From: Balneolaceae bacterium
GTDB taxonomy: Bacteria > Bacteroidota > Rhodothermia > Balneolales > Balneolaceae
Direction of reading: 5' to 3'
Length of the DNA: 64,000 nt
Assembly (NCBI GenBank): GCA_020832415.1
Contig: JAFIES010000141.1
Location: 104,813-168,812 of the forward strand
Below are positions 17,761 through 25,031 of the stretch, in pieces; within the stretch, counting starts at the first letter, position 1; every line of letters begins with the position of its first letter. The notes beneath the pieces were generated by a model that ran no database searches, was not told the DNA's origin, and saw nothing but the letters and a program-made list of their open reading frames with translations. The position numbers and the translations under genes were made by a program.

Positions 17761-20463
17761 TTACTTAATCACGGTAAGTTTGCGTGATAAGGTTGTAGAA
17801 CCTGCCTGCAATCTGTAGAGGTATACACCGCTTGAGAGATTGCTTGCATCGAAATTCACGGTATGTGTACCGGCCTGTACCGTTTCGTTTACCAGCGTTG
17901 CTACCTGCCGACCTACCATGTCGTACACAGTTATGCGCACATCAGACTGCTGTGGCAGTTCGTACCGTATCTGTGTGGTTGGGTTGAACGGATTTGGATA
18001 GTTCTGCTGCAAAGCAATAGCATCCGGCAGTGTACTATCCACTTCACGTGGCTGTGTGGTAATTAAGAAACGATCACCAAATTCAGTTGTAGCTTTTTGC
18101 GGACCATTCATTATCGATTCCATTGGTGAAGGATTCGCCTTGGCTGCCTGATTGATTGTAAACGTGTAAGAGAAGTTTTCATCAATAAGCATTGATACAT
18201 TTTCTTGTGTATCTACGAGATACAGATTGAAAGGTAATGCCAGGCTAAAATCTTCAGCTTTCATTGAATATCTACCGGGAATAGTTGTTTCAACTGATAA
18301 TGGCAGCTCAAAATCCTCGCCAGGTTCAGGAAAGTGCGCAAGTGTGAGTAATTTTCCATCTGATTTCTTTGTACCAAAATGAACATAGTTTTCATTGTAA
18401 GATGCCAATTCCAAACCATCATAATCGGATCTTTCAAAAGTGCCATTTTCAGAAAATGAAAGATGAAGAGTGTTACTTAGATTTTCACCCGTCACAGAAA
18501 AACTCAAAACATTCAGTGGGAGTTCTTTTCTGTAAAATGTTCCTTCAGCACCTACATTTCTCATGGAATTATTAAAATTTACAGCTACGCCAGTAGTCTT
18601 TCTGACAAAAAATCCTTGAAATGGCATTAATACGCCATTTTGTATTGTTCCAAGTATATCGGGATCACTTTCGGAAACTCCTCCTGGTAACGTGCCACTG
18701 TATCGCCATCCTTTATCAGGATCACTAATCGTACCTCTGTCCCATACATATACAACCCCTCCTAAATTCGGTGTCTCACTTAGAAATGTCGAAATGGTCA
18801 TTGGGTCTTTCATCGGGTTACCGAGCAGTAACCAACCTTCCTGATCTTCAGTAGAAAATACTTGAAATGGCAATGATGGCTCCGACCCAGTTACAGAAAG
18901 TGTTTTAGGGAATGTGTTGTTTTCTGTTGGATCACTTAAATCATCGATATCAAACACAGTCATTAAAAAACCGTGACCATTTGGAATCGTTGAGTTCAAA
19001 TCAAATCCAGACTCCCAAATATCTCCGGTACCATCATCTTCTGCACCAAGCGGCCACCTGAAAACATTAGGATCACCAAACTCGGTGTCATACCCGTTTC
19101 CAGCAGTTCCTTGTGTCCACAAATTTCCAATCAGATCATCATAAGTGGTACCTGCAACAGGCGAAGAAAGCATCCTGAAACTATCACCTTCCGTTAGAAG
19201 TGTTTCATCCGGCTCCACCTCAGCACTCACACTCAGGATAAATGCATCGCTGGCAATGTTATATTCCGGTATGATCACTCCTTCTTCGGCTTCATTTGTT
19301 CCATCAGAACTCCATCCAAAACCCTCAGAACCTGCATAACACCCATCGTCAACTTCACAGGCACCCGTTGCCCTATATGCAGGTATATCCCGAATGGCCC
19401 TTGCAAATACATGGAATGTTAGGGTTGTAATCCCTTCTCCATTCACAATAATTGATCCGTTGGCTACACCTGCATCATCATCTTCACTTGTAAAACCACC
19501 ATCGTCAAAATCGATTACATCTGGGTAATTCCAACTATTAATAATATTGTTTCCATCAACAGCCAAACCAGTGGTTGCACCAAATGCATTTGTTCCGTTC
19601 GAATCGTCTGGGTCAACAGGATTGGCAGACAATATATCCATTGTAACCCCTGGTGACCCTAAGTTACTATCGATAAGCGTAAATTCTGCGGAAGCAGAAT
19701 TTATATATAAATTGGTATTTGGAGCAAAAAACTCCCAAAAACCGCCAAGCCCAAAGAAATGAAGTATAGGATTATTTACTGGTCGATTAAAAGAAATTGT
19801 CATGGTCGCAAGCCTGTACCGGGCACCCGAAACATAAGGTGTATTTGTATCAAATTCAGTTTCTCCACCAAGACCGGTAAAACTGGCTGATATAAAGGCC
19901 CCTCTGTTAGCAGAAAATGAAATACCATTGCCAATTGTTGGCTGTGTAGAAGAATAAAATGCCTCTAATTGCCCCTCCGTGTAACGATTAACCGGGTCAA
20001 CAATACTCTCTTCCAATTCATCGAATGGTACAAGTAAATCTGTACTTGCACCAGCTGTAATACCATCATCAATATCCGGTCCACCTGGATTAAATGTCCA
20101 TCCGATTACTACAGGCGGGTTTTCAGAATCTCCAGGATTATTGTTGGTGTTTTGATCTGAATCATATGCAAAATCACTCAGGGAAATAGTAACCGTAGTG
20201 TTGGGGAAATACGGCGTAAATACGTTATCGTTCGGGTTTTCAATATTGTGAAAGAGTGGAATAACAACAGAGGTTGAAGGACCTGTATTTGGTGCAGGTT
20301 CACTTCCTGCACTCATTTCAATAGATTGAGTTTGCGCCAGCACCATGCTAGACAGAACAAAAGGCATAAAAACCAGTATAGAAAATGTCTTAAGGAATGA
20401 ACTTATGGCTGCAATTATCTTGTTTTGATGTTTCTCTGTTTTGGATGGTATCAATCTGTTCAT
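17761..20463 (-). CDS. Type IX-secreted protein of unknown function
   Basis: 900 residues. A long N-terminal signal segment (hydrophobic ~22-43, ending VLAQTQS) directs Sec export. The last ~80 residues are a type A sorting domain (NYPNPFNPTTQI..., YDMVGRQVATL, SSGVYLYRLQAG, ending LTVIK) that sends proteins through the outer membrane by the type IX system. The middle is acidic and Asn/Asp/Gly-rich, beta-like, with no enzyme motif I recognise. Segments such as FRMLSSPVAGTTYDDLIGNLW and WLLLGNPM resemble surface-protein modules common in this phylum. Own terminator downstream; a small lipoprotein gene lies upstream on the same strand. Confidence 0.85.
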   Translation of the reverse strand: MNRLIPSKTEKHQNKIIAAISSFLKTFSILVFMPFVLSSMVLAQTQSIEMSAGSEPAPNTGPSTSVVIPLFHNIENPNDNVFTPYFPNTTVTISLSDFAYDSDQNTNNNPGDSENPPVVIGWTFNPGGPDIDDGITAGASTDLLVPFDELEESIVDPVNRYTEGQLEAFYSSTQPTIGNGISFSANRGAFISASFTGLGGETEFDTNTPYVSGARYRLATMTISFNRPVNNPILHFFGLGGFWEFFAPNTNLYINSASAEFTLIDSNLGSPGVTMDILSANPVDPDDSNGTNAFGATTGLAVDGNNIINSWNYPDVIDFDDGGFTSEDDDAGVANGSIIVNGEGITTLTFHVFARAIRDIPAYRATGACEVDDGCYAGSEGFGWSSDGTNEAEEGVIIPEYNIASDAFILSVSAEVEPDETLLTEGDSFRMLSSPVAGTTYDDLIGNLWTQGTAGNGYDTEFGDPNVFRWPLGAEDDGTGDIWESGFDLNSTIPNGHGFLMTVFDIDDLSDPTENNTFPKTLSVTGSEPSLPFQVFSTEDQEGWLLLGNPMKDPMTISTFLSETPNLGGVVYVWDRGTISDPDKGWRYSGTLPGGVSESDPDILGTIQNGVLMPFQGFFVRKTTGVAVNFNNSMRNVGAEGTFYRKELPLNVLSFSVTGENLSNTLHLSFSENGTFERSDYDGLELASYNENYVHFGTKKSDGKLLTLAHFPEPGEDFELPLSVETTIPGRYSMKAEDFSLALPFNLYLVDTQENVSMLIDENFSYTFTINQAAKANPSPMESIMNGPQKATTEFGDRFLITTQPREVDSTLPDAIALQQNYPNPFNPTTQIRYELPQQSDVRITVYDMVGRQVATLVNETVQAGTHTVNFDASNLSSGVYLYRLQAGSTTLSRKLTVIK

Positions 20464-20631
20464 AGTTGCCTAATTTTATGAATTTAACAGCACTTTATTA
20501 GATAAGTATAACCCCGAATGCAATTAAATCCTGATTCAAAAATATTTATTGTACTGTACGTATTTTTTAGTCAGTAACCAATTATGATTTAACTCTATAT
20601 AATAAATGAGAGTTTTTAATTTAGCAGGAAC

Positions 20632-20665
20632 AAAAAAGGAGTAAATACCGCAATATCTACTCCTT
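20632..20665 (-). terminator. Intrinsic terminator of the small lipoprotein gene
   Basis: Minus-strand stem AAGGAGTA / TACTCCTT (plus arms 20637-20644 and 20658-20665) followed by a T run (A run 20632-20636). It sits 28 bases past the stop of the 20693 gene, so that gene and the 900-residue protein gene are transcribed separately. Confidence 0.75.
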
Positions 20666-20692
20666 CTTATTTACCAGTAGTTGTAAATATGC

Positions 20693-21343
20693 TTAGTTTG
20701 CACCATTAAATGATCCGCTTACTTCTGCTGGCGGGCATTCTTTTGTAATTTTGAAATATGTAAAGTGAGCGTTGAAAGGACCCTCTTCACCAGCGGTAGC
20801 TGTTTGTCCATTTCCATTTTGCACATTTGGGTTGTGTGATTGTCCTTTTGCAGCTATATAAATGGTATCGCCCGTATTGAAGCTTGAAATATTCACTTCT
20901 CTTGTTACTTCAGCAACTTTGGGATTATGGTCAACGCTGTCGAATCCTCTCCAACCACCTCCGCTTGGGGGAACATTGCTGACGTATACTTTTGTTTCAG
21001 AAAATTTCCAATTACCTATAGCTTGAAACTTGATAAATAATTTGTCTCCATCAATGCTTGGAGTTACAGTTCCGGTTTGATTTTTGTCAAAACCATAACC
21101 GAGTAACTCAGATTGCATGGTACAACTTGTAGGTGCAGAATTATCTGCATCTGCTGCTGCTTGAGCTGCGGCAACTGCTCTTCTTCTTGCTTCAGCGGCA
21201 CCTTCATACTCTTCTGAAGTAATTCCGTTGTTTATTTCAGCATCATTTGGACTTACCATATCATTACATGCAGTAAAAGAAAAAGCTGCTATAAATAAGA
21301 TGGCAAATAAGAAAAGTGTGTTTTGTGTAAGTATTGTTTTCAT
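20693..21343 (-). CDS. Putative lipoprotein, function unknown
   Basis: 216 residues. The signal peptide ends in a lipobox with Cys26 (FSFTAC), so an envelope lipoprotein is expected. Residues ~50-70 are an Ala/Arg-rich stretch (EARRRAVAAAQAAAD), probably helical. The rest looks beta-rich and contains GYGFDKNQTGTV, KLFIKFQAIG and a Gly/Asn-rich segment. I do not recognise a family. Alone between a terminator and a long non-coding region; the first gene on the far side of that region is on the other strand. Confidence 0.8.
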   Translation of the reverse strand: MKTILTQNTLFLFAILFIAAFSFTACNDMVSPNDAEINNGITSEEYEGAAEARRRAVAAAQAAADADNSAPTSCTMQSELLGYGFDKNQTGTVTPSIDGDKLFIKFQAIGNWKFSETKVYVSNVPPSGGGWRGFDSVDHNPKVAEVTREVNISSFNTGDTIYIAAKGQSHNPNVQNGNGQTATAGEEGPFNAHFTYFKITKECPPAEVSGSFNGAN

Positions 21344-21956
21344 GGCTTTACTCTGTTAGTTTGTTGTTTGGCTTGATTGTAAATCTGTATTGCTTAGGCT
21401 GCTCATTGATTTTGACTAAGCTTGTTTTGCTTCTTAATTATACGATTAGATCAAGCTGCCATGCAGTTAGAATGTTTTAATAGATTCAATTTTTTCGTTT
21501 ATTAAATCTTCTTAATAAACATGCAAGAGCATTTTCTTTTCACTCAACTGGAAATCAAGAAATCCAATCATTAATAAATTTTAATATTTATACTGTGGGG
21601 CAGAAAATCCGCTTTTTCACCTGATAATGAGCTCTATCCCCGGTTTAAAGGTCAATTTTCGAAGTGGATGTGGCAGTCGTAAACCCATTATTATCAGCCC
21701 GGAAAGATTAATACTGATTAATAAAACACTGCAAGCAAGGCTATCAGGAGAGATTAAAAACGAATAATAAAACAGGCGATATCATTAAATGATTAAAACA
21801 CAGATTTTTCTGTGCGCGAATGAGAGAGAATTTCAGATATTATTCAAACCCTTCCACCTGCGCATACCAGAGAACAGATACCCGGAATAGCAGATACACG
21901 CTCAGTTATGAATCACCTGATTATGATGTTAAAGGTGATACGTATAAAAACAACAT
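21344..21956. other. Non-coding region before the repeat array
   Basis: AT-rich upstream region of the 20693 lipoprotein, then sequence with two small open frames on the plus strand: 21627-21767 (46 codons, ends ...RLSGEIKNE) and 21820-21996 (58 codons). The second runs into repeat DNA and neither has a ribosome site, so I do not call them genes. An interrupted inverted repeat (CTGATAATGA ... ATTATTATCAG) spans ~21621-21697. I see no RNA gene. Confidence 0.35.
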
Positions 21957-22232
21957 TACATCGAGCCGGTCTGACGGCCAGGCAGGCTCGAACTGACGAT
22001 GTGGTATAGAGATTATATACCACGTCACATCGAGCGCAACGAGGAACGATAGTGGCGAGAGAAGTCGAGATGCAAGATCCAAGCCCCCAAACCGGTTCTC
22101 GACTTCATCCAGATTGAACTGCATCGGGATTGCGCTCGAACTGACGTGTAGGAGAAAGGTGATAAGTAAAAAATAACGTCACATCGAGCGCAGTGCAGGT
22201 GAACGGAGTGAACCGAAACGTAGTCGAGATGC
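21957..22232 (+). repeat. A/B inverted-repeat cluster 1 (mini, A1-B1-A2)
   Basis: First cluster of the array. A mini-copy at ~21957-21997 has arms TCGAGCC/GGCTCGA. A1 (22023-22073) and A2 (22177-22232) start CGTCACATCGAGCGCA and end GTCGAGATGC. B1 (22094-22147) starts GGTTCTCGACTTCATCC and ends GCGCTCGAACTGACGT. A and the reverse complement of B share both ends, so they are inverted versions with different centres. Spacing A1-B1 is 20 bases and B1-A2 29 bases. After it, 22233-22409 shows nothing recognisable. Confidence 0.85.
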
Positions 22233-22409
22233 TACCGATTCTTTTAGATTATTCTAAAAATTTTGCCTAACATTCATATTATAATGTAATTCACTTTCTG
22301 ATCACGATGTGAGCTACGCTTTTTAGAAATTCAGAAACATCATTATTATTTATCTTCAACCCAATATTTTTCAATCTGGTTAGGATTTGAATATTTAAAA
22401 AATATTAAC

Positions 22410-22440
22410 TTGCCTAAGAGACAAAGAATTATTTACTTTG
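22410..22440 (+). promoter_or_regulatory. Possible promoter of the PID-CTERM gene
   Basis: TTG at 22410-22412 and TACTTTG at 22434-22440, separated by 21 bases, approximate the Bacteroidota -33/-7 pair (TTG, TAnnTTTG) with one base missing in the second box. The ATG follows 32 bases later, a plausible leader length. Confidence 0.35.
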
Positions 22441-22472
22441 CACCTTCAATCATAAGATTATAGAAAAGCGCA

Positions 22473-22670
22473 ATGAAAAAAGTTTTAATAGCCCTACTGA
22501 TAATTATTGTAATCGCAGGATTAATCATGTTTTTACCGGATCTGGCAAGTGCGCAGCCACCACCACCACCGGACAAACCTGATCAGGCACCCATTGATGG
22601 CGGCCTGGGACTACTTGCAGCTGCAGGCGGTGCTTATGCCATTAAGAAGATGAGAGACAAGAAGAAGTAA
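22473..22670 (+). CDS. Small PID-CTERM sorting-domain protein
   Basis: 65 residues in three parts: a strongly hydrophobic N-terminal signal or anchor (~3-28, ends ASAQ), a run of prolines (PPPPPDKPDQ) and a C-terminal module APIDGGLGLLAAAGGAYAIKKMRDKKK. The PxDGG motif, short hydrophobic stretch and basic tail match the PID-CTERM domain described in Bacteroidota, thought to be a sorting signal by analogy with PEP-CTERM. Almost nothing lies between signal and tail, so the protein may be a peptide precursor or membrane hairpin. It is followed by a strong terminator and lies inside the repeat array. Confidence 0.82.
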   Translation: MKKVLIALLIIIVIAGLIMFLPDLASAQPPPPPDKPDQAPIDGGLGLLAAAGGAYAIKKMRDKKK

Positions 22671-22689
22671 GGTCTTTCCAAACAATTTT

Positions 22690-22724
22690 AAAGCCTCAAT
22701 AGCCACGCTGTTGAGGCTTTTTTT
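22690..22724 (+). terminator. Intrinsic terminator after the PID-CTERM gene
   Basis: Stem AAAGCCTCAA / TTGAGGCTTT (22690-22699 and 22711-22720), 10 bp perfect, 11-base loop, followed by a T tract. It is 20 bases after the stop codon. Confidence 0.88.
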
Positions 22725-22731
22725 GTTTTGG

Positions 22732-23021
22732 GGTTCTCGACTTCTCCCGATTGAACTGCATCGGGATGCGCTCGAACTGACGTGGAAGAGAAAGGTGATA
22801 TGTAAAAAACAACGTCACATCGAGCGCAACGAGGAACGGGAGTGACGAGAGAAGTCGAGATGCATTTTCCAAACCCCAACCCGGTTCTCGACTTCATCCA
22901 GATTGAACTGCATCTGGATTGCGCTCGAACTGACGTGTAGGAGAAGAGTGATAAGTAAAAAATAACATCACATCGAGCGCAGTGAAGGTGAACGGAGTGA
23001 ACCGAAACGAAGTCGAGATGC
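22732..23021 (+). repeat. A/B inverted-repeat cluster 2 (B2-A3-B3-A4)
   Basis: B2 22732-22783, A3 22813-22863, B3 22883-22936, A4 22966-23021. Gaps are 29, 19 and 29 bases, matching cluster 1. B2 has the inner palindrome TCCCGATTG...CATCGGGA, B3 the variant ATCCAGATTG...CATCTGGAT. A3 is the short A form (GAGGAACG centre), A4 the long form (AGGTGAACGG...GAACCGAAACG). A4 ends 38 bases from the 3' end of the GIY-YIG gene. Confidence 0.88.
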
Positions 23022-23058
23022 CACCAATTTATTAAAACCTACACCATACCTTAAACTT

Positions 23059-23394
23059 TCAATCATCCTTTCTCTTCATCCGCCGTTCCCGCATTTCCGG
23101 AGATTGCGCCAATCTTTGAATCCGTTCAAAATTTCTGCTAATCAACACTTTCTTTTTAGCGGCAGACCATTTCTTAATTTTTCTTTCAACATCAATGGCT
23201 TCCCGCAAATCCTGAAACTCTTCAAACCAAACCAATTTTACCGGACGCCTGTGTTTTGTGTATCCCTCGTACACTCCCTCTTTATGTTGAATAATACGCT
23301 GCTTGATGTTGGTGGTACTACCGGTATAAAATGTTCCATCAGAACAGTACAACATATAGACCCATGATGGTTTTCTTATTCTCTGCATGTTCAA
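23059..23394 (-). CDS. GIY-YIG nuclease-domain protein
   Basis: 111 residues, a stand-alone GIY-YIG endonuclease domain of the UPF0213/YhbQ-like type. Visible motifs: WVYMLYCSDGTFYTGSTTN (the GIY-YIG pair appears as VYM...FYTG), the catalytic arginine in NIKQRIIQHKEG, and the later LVWFEEFQDLREAIDVERKIKKWSA stretch holding the conserved Glu. The basic tail (RERRMKRKDD) may contact nucleic acid. Enzymes of this family cut or nick DNA; the biological target is unknown. It lies between repeats A4 and B4 of the array and is transcribed away from neighbours. Confidence 0.88.
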   Translation of the reverse strand: MNMQRIRKPSWVYMLYCSDGTFYTGSTTNIKQRIIQHKEGVYEGYTKHRRPVKLVWFEEFQDLREAIDVERKIKKWSAAKKKVLISRNFERIQRLAQSPEMRERRMKRKDD

Positions 23395-23468
23395 ATCTTT
23401 TTATAGTATGAACCGGTGAATTGGAAACCCTTACAGTTTTTTGGTGAAGTTATTTTTGTTCTCGGGAG

Positions 23469-23655
23469 GGTTCTCGACTTCATCCAGATTGAACTGCATC
23501 TGGATTGCGCTCGAACTGACGGAAGGAGGTATAGAGAAGTAAATACCATAACACGTCACATCGAGCGCAGTGAAGGTGAACGGAGTGAACCGAAACGTAG
23601 TCGAGATGCAGTATCCAAACCTTTAAACCGGTTCTCGACCCCGCTCGAACTGACG
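23469..23655 (+). repeat. A/B inverted-repeat cluster 3 (B4-A5-B5 truncated)
   Basis: B4 23469-23521, A5 23554-23609, and B5 23630-23655 which keeps only its ends (GGTTCTCGAC, GCTCGAACTGACG) with the centre deleted. Gap B4-A5 is 32 bases, A5-B5 20. B4 begins 75 bases from the start codon side of the GIY-YIG gene. Confidence 0.85.
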
Positions 23656-23675
23656 ATTGGGATGGGTATGATTGT

Positions 23676-24068
23676 TTAACTCTTGCTTTTCTTCTTGCCC
23701 GATTTTACACCCGTCCAAAGCAACGAGCCAAACCATCCGGAAAGTGCTCCGGTGAGGATGGCCATCAGCAGGGTTACTTCGAACTGCGTTTGGATATAGT
23801 TTGTGAGAAGGATTGTACCAACAAAATGCAGAACCACCGCGGTTACATAACCAATGGCAAAACAGCCAACCATATCGCGTGCTTTGAGGTTTACCACAAA
23901 CTGCGATACGAATGATGCCACAAAACCAACAAAGAGCCATGTTAACAGAAATGAAGGCTCAGTAAAGTTTATGTCGCGCGCGCCGGTAGTCCATAATGGT
24001 AATCCCGCCCCAATAGTTGAGATGAGGATAGCTATTAATCGATAATTATGCCTTGTGGTTTCTAACAT
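23676..24068 (-). CDS. Small membrane protein, function unknown
   Basis: 130 residues with four hydrophobic helices (~10-27, 42-62, 72-92, 98-118) and a Lys/Ser-rich tail (GVKSGKKKSKS). Polar loops are short. No motif I can tie to a family. It lies between clusters 3 and 4 of the A/B array, with 20 bases between its stop codon and repeat B5. Coding is likely because length, start and membrane pattern are coherent, but function cannot be stated. Confidence 0.7.
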   Translation of the reverse strand: MLETTRHNYRLIAILISTIGAGLPLWTTGARDINFTEPSFLLTWLFVGFVASFVSQFVVNLKARDMVGCFAIGYVTAVVLHFVGTILLTNYIQTQFEVTLLMAILTGALSGWFGSLLWTGVKSGKKKSKS

Positions 24069-24168
24069 AAACTATGTGGATTGTGTTGATTTGCTGTCTC
24101 TAAAAATATCTAAAAATACTGTGAGTTTAGCAGGTTTTTTTGCTCGTGGTAAGTTTGAGGCCTTAGCA

Positions 24169-24489
24169 GGTTCTCGACTTCATCCAGATTGAACTGCATC
24201 TGGATTGCGCTCGAACTGACGTGGTTGTGCAAATATATAAAAACTTACGTCACATCGAGCGCAGTGCAGGTGAACGGAGTGAGCCTAAACGTAGTCGAGA
24301 TGCAGTATCTAAGTCCTTAAACCGGTTCTCGACTAGTCCCGATTGAACTGCATCGGGATGCGCTCGAACTGACGTGGATAGGATGATAAAATTAAATAGT
24401 AACGTCACATCGAGCGCAATGAGGAACGATAGTGACGAATGTAGTCGAGATGCAATAATCAAGCCCCTTAACCGGTGCTCGAACTGACA
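24169..24489 (+). repeat. A/B inverted-repeat cluster 4 (B6-A6-B7-A7-B8 truncated)
   Basis: B6 24169-24222, A6 24248-24303, B7 24324-24375, A7 24403-24453, and B8 24474-24489 reduced to its ends. Gaps are 25, 20, 27 and 20 bases. The 20-base A-to-B spacer is itself conserved across clusters (roughly AGTATCCAAGCCCTTAAACC). The rest of the 24069-24737 gap is very AT-rich and carries only the possible promoter listed next. Confidence 0.88.
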
Positions 24490-24635
24490 AGTTGGTGGCG
24501 AATGTAATCAAGTTAAAATAAATGGTGGTATAAATACCTTATCAAATATTTCTGTTTTATTAGAAATGAATAACTACCCATACATTTTACAATTGTAAAT
24601 CTAAGTGATCTATTTTTTATATATTTTTTTGACTA

Positions 24636-24665
24636 TTGAAATAATATTCAATTATCATTAGTTTG
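24636..24665 (+). promoter_or_regulatory. Possible promoter of the 24738 gene
   Basis: TTG (24636-24638) and TAGTTTG (24659-24665) separated by 20 bases, the same arrangement as at 22410-22440. The region is extremely AT-rich, so support is modest. Confidence 0.33.
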
Positions 24666-24737
24666 TATTTTCTTATTAATTTTTGGATTAAAACTTCATT
24701 AAGCAGATAGAATCATAATTATTTTAGTCAAATTGCT

Positions 24738-24989
24738 ATGAATATTAAATTTGTAAAACGCTCACAAATCAAATCAAGTAAACGAAGATCATCAAAATTC
24801 AAGCCTTTGATGGATGCTCTCGACAAACTGGAACCGGGAGGCCAGGCGGTTGAAGTTTCTTACACAAATGAAAAAAGTGTAAACTCCATGAGGACAGCTG
24901 TTTATCAGTATAATCAGGAGAACAAAATCAAAATCAAGAGTGGAAAAGACGCTGCCAATAAGAAAATCTATTTCTACAGAGAAAAATAG
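24738..24989 (+). CDS. Small basic protein, possible nucleic-acid binder
   Basis: 83 residues, strongly basic N-terminus (KFVKRSQIKSSKRRSSKF). The second half (SMRTAVYQYNQENKIKIKSG...KKIYFYREK) has the look of small phage- or plasmid-type proteins whose helix plus beta-hairpin reads 'R..i..ya....ikvk.....iyvyr'. That resemblance suggests nucleic-acid binding but I cannot name a family. Upstream DNA is AT-rich; it ends 42 bases from the convergent glycosidase gene. Possibly acquired along with the repeat-rich region. Confidence 0.6.
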   Translation: MNIKFVKRSQIKSSKRRSSKFKPLMDALDKLEPGGQAVEVSYTNEKSVNSMRTAVYQYNQENKIKIKSGKDAANKKIYFYREK

Positions 24990-25031
24990 ACTTCCCTTTT
25001 ACGGTCTAAGAAAAGCTGTTCCTGTTTTCAA

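Noticed and set aside
21627..21767. 46-codon plus-strand frame ending RLSGEIKNE
   Set aside because: No ribosome site, no recognisable homology and located in non-coding DNA with an inverted repeat.
21820..21996. 58-codon plus-strand frame with an ATG
   Set aside because: The last third is encoded by the first mini-copy of the A/B repeat array, there is no ribosome site, and no family resemblance.
21957..24489. CRISPR array
   Set aside because: The repeats alternate as two inverted types of 51-56 bases with conserved spacers; CRISPR arrays have identical direct repeats with unique spacers. No cas genes.
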